NCBI RefSeq assembly: GCF_023746555.1
Contig: NZ_CP098755.1
Coordinates: 1,020,001 to 1,084,000, forward strand
DNA length: 64,000 nucleotides
DNA from: Brevibacillus ruminantium
GTDB taxonomy: Bacteria > Bacillota > Bacilli > Brevibacillales > Brevibacillaceae
Direction of reading: 5' to 3'
Shown: positions 44,638 to 53,351 of the stretch, in pieces
Layout: the number at the start of each line of letters is the position of its first letter
Position numbering within the stretch: position 1 is the stretch's first letter
Notes under the pieces: model-generated
Databases searched by the model: none
What the model saw: only the letters and a program-made list of their open reading frames with translations
Told to the model about the DNA's origin: nothing
Program-made: the position numbers and the translations under genes

Positions 44638-44852
44638 ATATTCTCAGTCAAATCCGGTTATTGATACCAATCCAGTTTCATCTTCCTGAATCGACCAGAG
44701 TTACGCTTACGGTGACATCGGCCAGGGCGTTGTTCGGGAGGGGAGAATCAAGCAATCTCTGCCAAGTGAAAAAAGAATCTCTCATTTTGTTCGCCTCTCT
44801 CCAAAAATGTGATATGCTACTAGGCAGAATAAACGCAGTGAGGAGTGCAGCG

Positions 44853-45941
44853 ATGTATCAACTAGTGCGGAAATTCCTGTTTCAGATGGACGCGGAAGAG
44901 GTTCATGAAAAAACCGTCCATCTCCTCAAAATGGTGGAAAAGTCGCCTGCAGCGAAAAGTTTGTTGAAAATGATGTACCAGGTTCGCGACCAGCGCCTGG
45001 AGAATCAGATTTGGGGATTGAAATTTCCCAATCCTGTCGGGCTGGCAGCCGGCTTTGACAAAAATGCAGAAGTTTATCACGCCCTTGCTGCTTTGGGCTT
45101 TGGCTTTGTAGAGGTAGGAACGATTACTCCCCAGGGACAGCCAGGGAATCCACAGCCCCGGTTGTTCCGGCTGATGGAGCATCAAGCGATCATCAACCGA
45201 ATGGGGTTCAATAATCTGGGAGCGTATCTGGCCTCCCAAAACCTGATTGATTACGCCTATGCGGATGTTCCGATCGGGATCAATCTCGGGAAAAACAAGA
45301 TCACGCCAAATGAAGAGGCAGCCCAGGATTACAGCAAATGTCTGGACATGCTGTATCCCTATGGTCACTATTTTGTGATCAACGTCAGCTCGCCCAACAC
45401 ACCCAATCTGCGCGATTTGCAGGAGACGGAGAGTTTGCGTGCTTTGATCCGGGCCATCCGGGAGAAAGCGGCAGAGCTGCAGGGCCGCGGAGTCGCTGCC
45501 AAACCGATCCTGTTGAAGGTAGCGCCAGACATGGCAGACGAGCAGATGCGCGATGTCGTTCAGGCAGCCGTGGAGGAAGGTCTCTCCGGGATTATCGCGA
45601 CCAATACGACGCTCTCCCGCGAGGCCGTACAAGACCATCCCCGTGCCGATGAGGCAGGCGGACTCAGCGGCAGGCCGCTGGAGGAGAGAGCGACGGCTTG
45701 GGTAAAAGAAATCTATCAGGAAGTGGGCGACAGGGTTCCAATTATCGGGGTAGGCGGCATCTTTACAGGCGAGGATGCGTACCGCAAGATTCGCGCTGGC
45801 GCCAGCCTGGTTCAGGTGTACTCGGGCATGATCTACCAGGGACCCGCGATCGTCAAAACGATTAATAAACAACTGCTTCGCCTGCTGGAACGCGATGGCT
45901 TTTCCCATGTGAAAGAAGCCATCGGTGCAGATGCTCGTTGA
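44853..45941 (+). CDS. pyrD: Dihydroorotate dehydrogenase (quinone), class 2
   Basis: 362 residues. The N-terminal helical extension (about 1-45) that binds membrane and quinone is present; FMN and substrate motifs are GLAAGFDKNAEV, NRMGFNNLGA and the catalytic Ser in NVSSPNTPNLRDLQ. It makes orotate for pyrimidine synthesis and passes electrons to quinone. Bacilli mostly use the NAD-dependent PyrD/PyrK inside the pyr operon, so a stand-alone class 2 gene is worth noting. ATG 44853 has GAGGAG upstream. Confidence 0.95.
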   Translation: MYQLVRKFLFQMDAEEVHEKTVHLLKMVEKSPAAKSLLKMMYQVRDQRLENQIWGLKFPNPVGLAAGFDKNAEVYHALAALGFGFVEVGTITPQGQPGNPQPRLFRLMEHQAIINRMGFNNLGAYLASQNLIDYAYADVPIGINLGKNKITPNEEAAQDYSKCLDMLYPYGHYFVINVSSPNTPNLRDLQETESLRALIRAIREKAAELQGRGVAAKPILLKVAPDMADEQMRDVVQAAVEEGLSGIIATNTTLSREAVQDHPRADEAGGLSGRPLEERATAWVKEIYQEVGDRVPIIGVGGIFTGEDAYRKIRAGASLVQVYSGMIYQGPAIVKTINKQLLRLLERDGFSHVKEAIGADAR

Positions 45942-45944
45942 TCC

Positions 45945-45973
45945 TTTTTCTTTTGCAAGGGATCGTATATAAT
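45945..45973 (+). promoter_or_regulatory. Promoter of the cobalamin-regulated operon
   Basis: A consensus TATAAT at 45968-45973, 17 bases after a weak TTTTTC. Transcription would start shortly before the riboswitch. Confidence 0.5.
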
Positions 45974-46016
45974 AGAGCAATCAACTACGAATTTTCGGAA
46001 AAAGACAACTGAATCT

Positions 46017-46192
46017 ATGCAGACAGGTGCCCTTATCTTGATAAGGGGTAACAGGGAATCGGGTGCAAATCCCGAGCGGTCCCGCCACTGTAACCAGGGG
46101 AATGCTCTTTTATCCTGCAGCCACTCATCGATCCGATGGGGAAGGCAAAAAGAGCGTGTTGATCCGGAAGCCAGGAGACCTACCTAGCTGCA
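46017..46192 (+). promoter_or_regulatory. Cobalamin riboswitch
   Basis: The conserved blocks appear in order: ACAGGTGCCC, AACAGGGAATCGGGTGCAAA (B12-box core before TCCCGAGCGG), CCCGCCACTGTAA, and GGAAGCCAGGAGACCTACCT near the end. It senses adenosylcobalamin and lowers expression of the cobalt transporter that follows. Confidence 0.95.
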
Positions 46193-46273
46193 CACCCAAA
46201 ATGCCTTCGAGGAAAGGAGAGGTGAGCCGAGACAAAAACGACTGTCCCAAAGTGTCGTTTGTTGTGGTGTGCC

Positions 46274-46301
46274 AGCTCATCCGTTCCGGGTGAGCTTTTT
46301 T
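46274..46301 (+). terminator. Riboswitch-controlled terminator
   Basis: AGCTCATCC (46274-46282) pairs with GGGTGAGCT and is followed by TTTTTT. GGTGAGC at 46221-46227 can pair with GCTCATC of the left arm instead, giving the antiterminator. Confidence 0.75.
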
Positions 46302-46372
46302 GATGCAACCACAGCTTTGTGGACTTGCGGTGCAAAAGAGTGAAATAAAATGCAAAAGAGGGAGGGTTCTGG

Positions 46373-47131
46373 ATGAAAGGGAGACGGACACGATCAAGTT
46401 TTCTGTTGATTGCCGGCTTGATGATCTATTTTTTGCTGAATACGCCGGAAACCGGACATGCCATGCATATCATGGAGGGATACTTGCCGGTAGGGTGGTC
46501 GCTGTTTTGGTGGGCTGCGTTTCTGCCATTCTTTTTCCTGGGTTTGCGCTCCATTCGGCGAATTGTCAAGGAACGCCCGGAGTTTAAGCTGCTTTTGGGC
46601 GTAGCCGGGGCATTTGCTTTTGTGCTGTCAGCGCTGAAAATTCCCTCGGTGACGGGCAGCAGCTCGCACCCGACCGGTACGGGCCTGGGCTCCATTTTGT
46701 TTGGCCCATGGGTGATGGCGGTTTTGGGCAGCCTGGTACTGCTCTTTCAGGCGCTTTTGCTGGCCCACGGCGGGTTGACTACGCTGGGAGCCAACGCCTT
46801 CTCCATGGCCGTCGTCGGACCGGTTGTCGCCTACGGTGTCTATCGATTGGTGGCAGGCAGACTGGGCAAACAAAAGATCGGCATTTTCCTGGCTGCTGCA
46901 CTGGCTGATCTGAGCACCTATCTGGTTACCTCTGTTCAGTTGGCATTGGCTTTTCCGGCTGCCTCAGGCGGAATCGCCGCTTCCTTTGCCAAATTTGCCG
47001 GAATTTTTGCTCTCACACAAGTGCCGCTGGCGATCAGTGAGGGGCTGCTTACCGTGCTCGTATGGAATTGGCTTCAGGCGTACAATGGTCAAGAACTGAC
47101 GCAGCTCAGGCTGCTGAAAAAGGAGGGCTAA
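46373..47131 (+). CDS. cbiM: Cobalt ECF transporter permease CbiM
   Basis: 252 residues. The N-terminal signal is removed before MHIMEGYLP, giving the exposed Met-His N-terminus that binds cobalt in Cbi[18 protein letters not shown] and about six membrane helices follow. First gene of cbiMNQO behind the riboswitch; brings in cobalt for vitamin B12 synthesis. Confidence 0.95.
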   Translation: MKGRRTRSSFLLIAGLMIYFLLNTPETGHAMHIMEGYLPVGWSLFWWAAFLPFFFLGLRSIRRIVKERPEFKLLLGVAGAFAFVLSALKIPSVTGSSSHPTGTGLGSILFGPWVMAVLGSLVLLFQALLLAHGGLTTLGANAFSMAVVGPVVAYGVYRLVAGRLGKQKIGIFLAAALADLSTYLVTSVQLALAFPAASGGIAASFAKFAGIFALTQVPLAISEGLLTVLVWNWLQAYNGQELTQLRLLKKEG

Positions 47132-47134
47132 GCG

Positions 47135-47419
47135 GTGAAGCGTTGGACAAACTGGGTGCTGCTGCTGTTGGTCGCCGTTCTTGCCGTCGTTCCGCTGGTA
47201 TTGGTAAAGGATTCCGAATTCGCCGGGGCAGATGGCGCGGCGGAGGAAGCGATAACGGAAATGGCTCCCGATTATGAGCCGTGGTTCCAACCTCTGCTGG
47301 AGCCTCCTGGCGGTGAAACAGAGAGCTTGTTATTTGCTCTGCAGGCCGCTCTTGGCGCGGGTGTGATCGGTTATGCCATCGGAGTGTACCGCGGCCGGCT
47401 CCAAAATGGGAAAGAATGA
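47135..47419 (+). CDS. cbiN: Cobalt transporter accessory protein CbiN
   Basis: 94 residues, two membrane helices joined by an outside loop (DSEFAGADGAAEEAI, then YEPWFQPLLEPPGGETESLLFALQ in the loop and start of helix 2). It loads cobalt onto CbiM. GTG 47135 starts 3 bases after cbiM; the end overlaps cbiQ by 4 bases. Confidence 0.93.
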   Translation: MKRWTNWVLLLLVAVLAVVPLVLVKDSEFAGADGAAEEAITEMAPDYEPWFQPLLEPPGGETESLLFALQAALGAGVIGYAIGVYRGRLQNGKE

Positions 47420-48207
47420 TTGGACGCATTGACACGCTGGCATACGGAAGCAGACTGCGCAATCTTCCGCCCGTGCACAAGCTGCTGTTCGCCATCGGGG
47501 CGCTGGTGCTGGCGCTTGTCAGTCATCCGCTGGTTCAGGCCCTGCTTTTCGTCTGGATGAGCCTCTGGATTACGGTGTATGCCCGTGTGCCCTGGCGGAT
47601 CTATGTCCTGGTTGTGAGTGCATCGCTGGCCTTTTTGCTGGCAGGAGCGCCTGCGCTGCTCATTGAAATTGCAGGGGGGCAGGAATGGAGCCCGACAGAC
47701 AGTGTCTGGGCAAGCTGGCAGCTTGGAGGCTGGGTCTTCTATGTGACAGAGGCTGGACTGACAAGAGTAGGGATTCTGGCAGCGAGATCGCTAACCGCGC
47801 TTTCCTGCTTTTCCTTTCTGCTCTTTACCGTTCCGTTTGCCGAAATTCTGCAGGTACTGCGAAAAATAGGAGTTCCCTCCATTTTGACCGATCTGATGAT
47901 GATCATGTATCGCTTTGTCTTTGTCCTGCTGGAGACTGCAGAGCAGATGTGGACGGCGCAGAAGGCAAGAGGAGGGCATGGCGGGCTGAGTGAAACGCTG
48001 AAGGATGCAGGGAGATTGGTCTTTCAGTTGTTCACCCGTTCGATGATCCGCTATCGACAGATGTACATCAGCATGACGGCCAGAGGATTTCTCGATGATT
48101 TCCGGGTGATCGGCTATTCCACGCATGTCCGTTCCAAAAGATATGAATCGGAGGCGGTGGCTGGTTTATTGCTGCTGCTCATGCTGGAATGGTGGACAGG
48201 GGGATGA
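47416..48207 (+). CDS. cbiQ: Cobalt ECF transporter T component CbiQ
   Basis: 263 residues, about five membrane helices. The coupling helices carry the Ala-Arg-Gly motifs (QKARGGHGGLSETLKDAG and SMTARGFLDDF). It connects the ATPase to CbiM. The ATG overlaps cbiN. Confidence 0.92.
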   Translation: MIGRIDTLAYGSRLRNLPPVHKLLFAIGALVLALVSHPLVQALLFVWMSLWITVYARVPWRIYVLVVSASLAFLLAGAPALLIEIAGGQEWSPTDSVWASWQLGGWVFYVTEAGLTRVGILAARSLTALSCFSFLLFTVPFAEILQVLRKIGVPSILTDLMMIMYRFVFVLLETAEQMWTAQKARGGHGGLSETLKDAGRLVFQLFTRSMIRYRQMYISMTARGFLDDFRVIGYSTHVRSKRYESEAVAGLLLLLMLEWWTGG

Positions 48208-48212
48208 AAGAT

Positions 48213-49121
48213 GTGAATGCCAAAGCGACTGCCAGTGAGACAACCGAGCTGCTGCGATTCTCGGACGTCCGCTACACATATCCGGGAGCGGGTCACCCCG
48301 CGCTGAGCGGCCTTTCGTTGACAGTACCGCAGGGGAAAAAATGCGTACTGCTGGGTCACAACGGCTGTGGAAAATCCACGCTGTTTTTGCATGCAAACGG
48401 CATTCTCCGGCCGCAGCACGGAGAAGTTCTGTGGAAAGGGAGTCCGATCGGAAATGACCGCGCCTCCCTGTTTGCATTGAAGCAGAGAATCGGTCTGGTA
48501 TTTCAGGACCCGGAACAGCAGCTGATTGCGACGACAGTAGCAGAGGACCTCTCCTACGGCTTATGCAATCTGAAGCTGCCCGATGCGATGATCCGTGAGA
48601 AGCTGGAGGGCGTGATGGAGCGCTTCCAAATGACGGAGTGGGCAGAAATGCCCCTGCATCATCTAAGTTTGGGACAGAAACGGCGAGTCGCCCTTGCAGG
48701 TGTAATGGTGATGGAGCCGGAGCTGCTTTTGCTGGATGAACCGACGGCTTACTTAGACCAGGGACAAACGCAGAGCTTTGTCCAGGAGCTGGAGCGGATT
48801 CATACTGCTGGCACTACGATTCTCATGGCTACACATGATGTTGACCTTGCCTTTGCGTGGGCAGACTGGATATTTGTCATGGAAAAAGGACAGCTGGTGC
48901 TGGAAGGAGTGCCGGAAGCTGTATTCTCCGACAGGGACAGACTGGCAGGACTGCAGCTCAGGATACCGGCTGTATACGAGGTCTGGCAGGCTCTGCCTGA
49001 TGCTTTGCGGGAACAGGTGGATGCGGACTGTATTCCCCGAACCTCCGCAGAGCTGGCGGCGAGATTGCGAGCTGTTTCCAACCAAGCTGACCGGTACGAA
49101 AGTGTTGTCATGCAAAAGTAA
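48213..49121 (+). CDS. cbiO: Cobalt ECF transporter ATPase CbiO
   Basis: 302 residues. Walker A GHNGCGKST, Q-loop QDPEQQL, signature LSLGQKRRVALA, Walker B LLLLDEPTAYLD and His in ATHDVD. GTG 48213 is used because AGGGGG (48198-48203) is 9 bases upstream; ATG 48204, which overlaps the cbiQ stop, abuts that site. The C-terminal ~60 residues extend past the standard ATPase fold. Confidence 0.93.
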   Translation: MNAKATASETTELLRFSDVRYTYPGAGHPALSGLSLTVPQGKKCVLLGHNGCGKSTLFLHANGILRPQHGEVLWKGSPIGNDRASLFALKQRIGLVFQDPEQQLIATTVAEDLSYGLCNLKLPDAMIREKLEGVMERFQMTEWAEMPLHHLSLGQKRRVALAGVMVMEPELLLLDEPTAYLDQGQTQSFVQELERIHTAGTTILMATHDVDLAFAWADWIFVMEKGQLVLEGVPEAVFSDRDRLAGLQLRIPAVYEVWQALPDALREQVDADCIPRTSAELAARLRAVSNQADRYESVVMQK

Positions 49122-49132
49122 TGCAAATGTTG

Positions 49133-49189
49133 CCATCCCCCCTTTTTGATTCCTTTTTTCGCAAGGGAGCCACCAGCGGGGGATTTTTT
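49133..49189. terminator. Terminator between cbiO and the MFS gene
   Basis: ATCCCCCC (49133-49140) pairs with GGGGGAT (49177-49184) around a long loop, then TTTTTT. On the minus strand it follows the repeat element and would end MFS transcripts. Confidence 0.5.
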
Positions 49190-49255
49190 GTACTTTCGGA
49201 AAGAAAAACTAAGGCTTTCGCTATTGGATTTGGCGATAAACCAAGTTTTTCCTTA
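49184..49255 (-). repeat. Hairpin-type intergenic repeat, copy A
   Basis: Outer arms AAAAACT (49204-49210) and AAGTTTTTCC, inner arms TTCGCTA and TTGGCGA; shares 18 exact bases with the copy at 1417-1434. It begins 8 bases past the MFS stop codon on the minus strand and runs into the terminator. Confidence 0.6.
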
Positions 49256-49262
49256 TACTGTT

Positions 49263-50534
49263 TTAGCGCGCTTTGTTTCGCGGTTTGCCTTTAAACAAAT
49301 CACGCCATATCAATTGTTTCATCGATTCCCTCCCTTCCTCCTTGCCGTTGGTCTTCGGCCTGATGGCAAACAGACCCACAATCGCTCCCAAGAGAGTAAG
49401 TCCAGCCAACAACCCAAACAAAACAAAGGGAGAACCCCCCATCAATACGGAAACAACGGGCGGACCGGCAGCGACACCGATAAATCTCATACTGCTGTAA
49501 AGCGAGCTGATCGTCCCGCGCTGTTCTTTTTCAATGCCTGCGGTAATGAAGGCGTCCAGACACGGCAGCGAGGCGCCAATCCCTACGCCTGCCGCTACGA
49601 GGATCAGGATCAAAAAAGAGAGGGTCGCTACATAACCAGCCAGAAAGACAGCCAGCGCAGCGAACAGCAAGCCTGTAAACGTCAGCCACTTCATCAGCTT
49701 CTTTTTGTCCCCGATGAACTTGCCAGTAAGATAAGAGGCAATGCACAAGGCCCCGAGCGGGATCGCCAGAAGCAGTCCCTTCACGACACCGTCGATCCCG
49801 TACTTCTCTTCCAGCGTGGTGGACAGGTAAAACAGCACACCAAAAAGGACAAACATGCAGATGCCGCCCAGGGTGAAGACGGCCAACAGCCATTTTCCCT
49901 TTTGCTTGAAAATTTCTCGGACATCGTGGAGAAAAACGCCAAACTTTTTGGGCGTTTGCTGTTTGGGCGATTTTAATAAAAAGAGGACCAGCAGGATTGA
50001 TATGGCACTGAAAACAGGGATGGCCAAAAAGGGGAGATACCACAGGAACGTTGCCAGAAAGGCTCCCAGTATCGGGCTCAGCACTTTGCCAAAGGTATTG
50101 GCTGTCTCGATCACGCCAAGTCCGCTGCTGACCTCCTCCTCCCTGTAAAACATGTCTCCAATCAGTGGCAGGACGATCGGAGCAGAACCGGCAGCACCTG
50201 CGCCCTGCAGCATCCTTCCCAGCAAAATCAACCAGTAGGAATCCTGAAACATCATGGCAGACACTCCAGAGATCAATCCTCCCAGGGCGGTAATGATCAG
50301 ACTGGGGACAATGACCTTTTTCCTTCCGAACTGGTCGGAGAGGTAGCCGGCAAGCGGGATAAGCACAATTGCTACGGCGGAGTAAACCGTAATGATCATG
50401 CTGATTTGAAAGGAAGAGACGCCCAGTTTTGTTTGCAGGGTAGGCAAGATCGGGATCAGCATCGAATTGCCCAGGGTCATGATCAGGGGAATGGATGCGA
50501 CAGAGATGAGATCCAATGTTTTGTCAGACTGCAC
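49263..50534 (-). CDS. MFS drug exporter (DHA1 family)
   Basis: 423 residues and 12 to 14 hydrophobic segments. The A motif GYLSDQFGRKKVIV and the helix-5 antiporter motif LGVIETANTFGKVLSPILGA identify an H+-coupled drug exporter. A basic tail follows the last helix. GTG 50534 has GGAGG 8 bases upstream. Monocistronic; converges with cbiO. Confidence 0.88.
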   Translation of the reverse strand: MQSDKTLDLISVASIPLIMTLGNSMLIPILPTLQTKLGVSSFQISMIITVYSAVAIVLIPLAGYLSDQFGRKKVIVPSLIITALGGLISGVSAMMFQDSYWLILLGRMLQGAGAAGSAPIVLPLIGDMFYREEEVSSGLGVIETANTFGKVLSPILGAFLATFLWYLPFLAIPVFSAISILLVLFLLKSPKQQTPKKFGVFLHDVREIFKQKGKWLLAVFTLGGICMFVLFGVLFYLSTTLEEKYGIDGVVKGLLLAIPLGALCIASYLTGKFIGDKKKLMKWLTFTGLLFAALAVFLAGYVATLSFLILILVAAGVGIGASLPCLDAFITAGIEKEQRGTISSLYSSMRFIGVAAGPPVVSVLMGGSPFVLFGLLAGLTLLGAIVGLFAIRPKTNGKEEGRESMKQLIWRDLFKGKPRNKAR

Positions 50535-50705
50535 CAGGCTTCCCTCCGAGGGTTATCTTTGCATCGATCATATTGTGGGTTGTTCTGTTCTTTTTATACA
50601 CAACCAAAAGGATCGCTATACTTGGCAAAAAAAAGCCTCGCCCGGCCGCTTGCGCCAAGCGAGATTTTTATCAGCGCAAAGACAGGACGAGAGAGGAAGA
50701 GGTTT

Positions 50706-52124
50706 TTACAGATCGTAGTACAGCTCGTATTCCTTCGGATTGACAGTGCGTTCCACCTGTTGAATCTCACTGCGCTTCCGCTCGATCCAGGCATCGATTA
50801 CTTCGCGGATAAAGACATCGCCCTCCAGCAGGAAGTCACTGTCGTTCTCCAAAGCGGTCAATGCTTCCGAAAGCGAGCCCGGTGCGCTCTTGATGTCTGT
50901 TTTTTCTGCAGGGGAGAGGTCGTAAATGTTTTTGTCAAGCGGACCGTAGCCCAGCTCACGCGGGTCCAGCTTGCGTTTGATTCCATCCAGTCCGGCCATC
51001 AGCATGGCGGCGAAAGCGAGATACGGATTGGCTGTGGAGTCAGGCGTGCGGAATTCAATCCGGGAGGCCTTCGGAGTCACAGCCGCTACCGGAATCCGCA
51101 CGGCTGCCGAACGATTTCCTTTGGAGAAGACCAGATTTACCGGTGCTTCATAGCCCGGCACCAGGCGCTTGAAGGAATTGGTGCTGGGATTGGTCAGCGC
51201 GATCAGCGCAGGCGCATGGTACAGGATACCGCCAATGTAGTGGAGAGCCATTTCACTTAAGTTGGCATAGCCGCCTTTTTCATAGAACAGCGGGGTATCG
51301 CCTTGAAAGAGGCTTTGATGGACATGCATACCGCTGCCGTTGTCGCCGACGATTGGCTTCGGCATGAAGGTGGCTGTTTTCCCATGCTTGGCCGCTACAT
51401 TCCGCACAATGTATTTGAACAAAAGCAGGTTGTCAGCGGTCCGCGTCAGTGTGTCAAAACGGAAGTTGATCTCTCCCTGACCGGCAGTGGCTACCTCATG
51501 GTGATGACGCTCCACTTTGAGCCCGGCCTGTGTGAGCAAGGAGCACATTTCGTTTCGGATGTCTGCCTGAGAGTCCGTTGGTTGAACGGGAAAATATCCG
51601 CCCTTGTTAGCCACTTTATAACCGAGATTTTTCCCTTCCTTGCCGGTATTCCAGTACGCTTCCTCGGAATCGATGTGAAAAAAGGAGCCGGTTGGACCAG
51701 AAGCGTAACGGACGTGGTCGAACAGGAAGAACTCCGATTCCGGGCCAAAATAAGCGGAGGTGGCAATGCCTAGCTGCTCCAGGTAGGCCTCTGCTTTCAG
51801 AGCGATACCGCGTGGGTCACGGGCATAGGGCGTACCATCGGGATTGTAGATGTTGCAGACTATGTTTAATGTTTTGGCTTCGACAAATGGATCGAGGAAG
51901 GCGCTGGATGGGTCAGGCAACGCCACCATGTCACTTTCTTCGATTCCCTTGTAGCCAATCAGGCTGGAGCCATCAAAAGCAACACCATTCGTGAAAGTGT
52001 CCTCGTCTACAGCGTAGGCAGGAATAGTGACATGGTGTTGACGGCCAAGCAAGTCTACGATGCGAAAATCAACATATTCAACATTCTCCACTTCAACAAG
52101 GGATAATACGCTTTTCAAATCCAC
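50706..52124 (-). CDS. glnA: Type I glutamine synthetase, GSI-beta-like
   Basis: 472 residues. Landmarks are DGSSLIGYKGIEESDM, the metal ligands in GPESEFFLFD, the HHEVATAGQGEI block, NGSGMHVHQS and NPSTNSFKRLVPGYEAPVN. It makes glutamine from glutamate and ammonium. It is longer than B. subtilis GlnA (GSI-alpha, 444 residues) and has DKNIYDLSPAE, like the Tyr adenylylation loop of GSI-beta enzymes. GTG 52124 fits the ribosome site. No glnR gene lies beside it. Confidence 0.93.
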   Translation of the reverse strand: MDLKSVLSLVEVENVEYVDFRIVDLLGRQHHVTIPAYAVDEDTFTNGVAFDGSSLIGYKGIEESDMVALPDPSSAFLDPFVEAKTLNIVCNIYNPDGTPYARDPRGIALKAEAYLEQLGIATSAYFGPESEFFLFDHVRYASGPTGSFFHIDSEEAYWNTGKEGKNLGYKVANKGGYFPVQPTDSQADIRNEMCSLLTQAGLKVERHHHEVATAGQGEINFRFDTLTRTADNLLLFKYIVRNVAAKHGKTATFMPKPIVGDNGSGMHVHQSLFQGDTPLFYEKGGYANLSEMALHYIGGILYHAPALIALTNPSTNSFKRLVPGYEAPVNLVFSKGNRSAAVRIPVAAVTPKASRIEFRTPDSTANPYLAFAAMLMAGLDGIKRKLDPRELGYGPLDKNIYDLSPAEKTDIKSAPGSLSEALTALENDSDFLLEGDVFIREVIDAWIERKRSEIQQVERTVNPKEYELYYDL

Positions 52125-52156
52125 ACAGACCACTCCAATCACGAATGTTTATTTAG

Positions 52157-52166
52157 GTAATTACCG
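52157..52166. promoter_or_regulatory. Short palindrome in the glnA leader
   Basis: GGTAATTACC, a perfect 10-base dyad between the glnA promoter and start codon. It is not a match to the GlnR/TnrA box (TGTNA-N7-TNACA). Weak evidence for an operator. Confidence 0.25.
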
Positions 52167-52200
52167 TAACGTGCGACTTTGTTTCACTTTTCTATTTGTG

Positions 52201-52230
52201 ATTATAGAATTTGAAGGGCAAAAGCGTCAA
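52201..52230 (-). promoter_or_regulatory. glnA promoter
   Basis: On the minus strand TTGACG (52230-52225), 18 bases, TATAAT (52206-52201): nearly consensus. It leaves a 5' leader of about 70 bases. Confidence 0.75.
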
Positions 52231-52348
52231 GAGGTTTTATTACATTGTATGTCAGTATTTCTAACATGATATTGCAGGGTTTTGTCTTCGGTTCCTTTTT
52301 TGTACAATATAGACAAACTATTTTGAACAAAAGGGTGGAGGGTTTTCG

Positions 52349-53278
52349 ATGAAAGTGTTGATTCTGGGAGCCGGGGCGGTAGGCGGTTATTTTGGCGCGC
52401 GATTGGCTGAGGCTGGAAAAGATGTTACCTTTCTGGTGAGAGAGAGAAGAAGAGAGCAATTGCGTGAAAGAGGATTGCGGGTACAGAGTGTGCACGGAGA
52501 TATCCATCTTCAAGAGCCGCAGCTCATCGTGGCAGGCGAAGAAACAGGGACCTATGATGTCATCCTGCTTTCCAACAAAGCCTACCACCTGTCGGACAGC
52601 ATGGAGTCGATCGCTCCTTATGTCGGGGAAAATACCATGATTCTGCCCCTGCTCAACGGTATTGCCCATATGGAGCAGCTGTGGGAGCGATTCGGACGTG
52701 AGCGCGTTCTGGGCGGCCTGTGCTTCATCGAAACCACGTTAAACAGCGACGGAGATGTGGTTCAGACCAGCCAGACACATGAAGCAGTGTTTGGCGAGTG
52801 GAGTGGCGGTGAAAGCGAGCGCATTCACCTGCTGAAAGAAACATTCGCCGGCACGAAGGCTACGATCCGGACCAGTGCAGACATCCAGCGCGATATGTGG
52901 CAGAAATACCTGTTCATTACGACGCTGTCCGGGATTACGACCCTGATGAATTCTGCTGTCGGGCCGATTCGCGAGGCCGTCTACGGACTGGAGCTGACAC
53001 GGCAACTGTCTGAAGAAAGCGCGTCTGTCATGCGAAAGATCGGGGCCCCGATCGACACAGACATTGTGGACAAGCAAATGAAGATATTTATGAACCAAGG
53101 CTATGGCATGAAAGCTTCCATGCTTCGCGATATGGAGAAGGGATTGGAAGTGGAGGCAGACCATCTGCAGGGCTACCTCATCCAGAAAGCGGATCAATTG
53201 GGAGTAGCGGTGCCGCTGCTGAAGGTCGTGTACAATAATCTAAAGGTGTATGAATTGAAGCGGGCGGCAGACAAATAA
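52349..53278 (+). CDS. panE: 2-dehydropantoate 2-reductase
   Basis: 309 residues. The NADP fold is at the start (ILGAGAVGGYFGARLAEAG), catalytic Lys in the middle (WQKYLFITTLSGIT) and the conserved KASMLRDMEKGLEVEADHL near the end is seen as SMLRDMEKGLEVE. It reduces ketopantoate to pantoate for CoA. GGTGGAGGG precedes ATG 52349. Its stop is 73 bases from ispH. Confidence 0.92.
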   Translation: MKVLILGAGAVGGYFGARLAEAGKDVTFLVRERRREQLRERGLRVQSVHGDIHLQEPQLIVAGEETGTYDVILLSNKAYHLSDSMESIAPYVGENTMILPLLNGIAHMEQLWERFGRERVLGGLCFIETTLNSDGDVVQTSQTHEAVFGEWSGGESERIHLLKETFAGTKATIRTSADIQRDMWQKYLFITTLSGITTLMNSAVGPIREAVYGLELTRQLSEESASVMRKIGAPIDTDIVDKQMKIFMNQGYGMKASMLRDMEKGLEVEADHLQGYLIQKADQLGVAVPLLKVVYNNLKVYELKRAADK

Positions 53279-53307
53279 GGTATAATGGGTGCAGGAGTGG
53301 CCACGCC

Positions 53308-53335
53308 AAAAACTGAGCGAAGCCAAGTTTTCTTA
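53308..53335 (+). repeat. Short hairpin resembling the intergenic repeat
   Basis: AAAAACT (53308-53314), an 11-base centre with GCGA, then AAGTTTTCTTA. The outer arms match copy A at 49204-49255 in + orientation. It lies in the 5' leader of ispH, after a TATAAT at 53281-53286 and just before the ribosome site. Confidence 0.4.
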
Positions 53336-53351
53336 TTGAGGAGGGGTATTT

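Noticed and set aside
44862..45980. 372-codon ORF antisense to pyrD
   Set aside because: It is the shadow frame of an unmistakable enzyme gene; no ribosome site and no recognisable domain.
52143..52200. GlnR/TnrA box in front of glnA
   Set aside because: The only dyad (GGTAATTACC) does not fit TGTNA-N7-TNACA.
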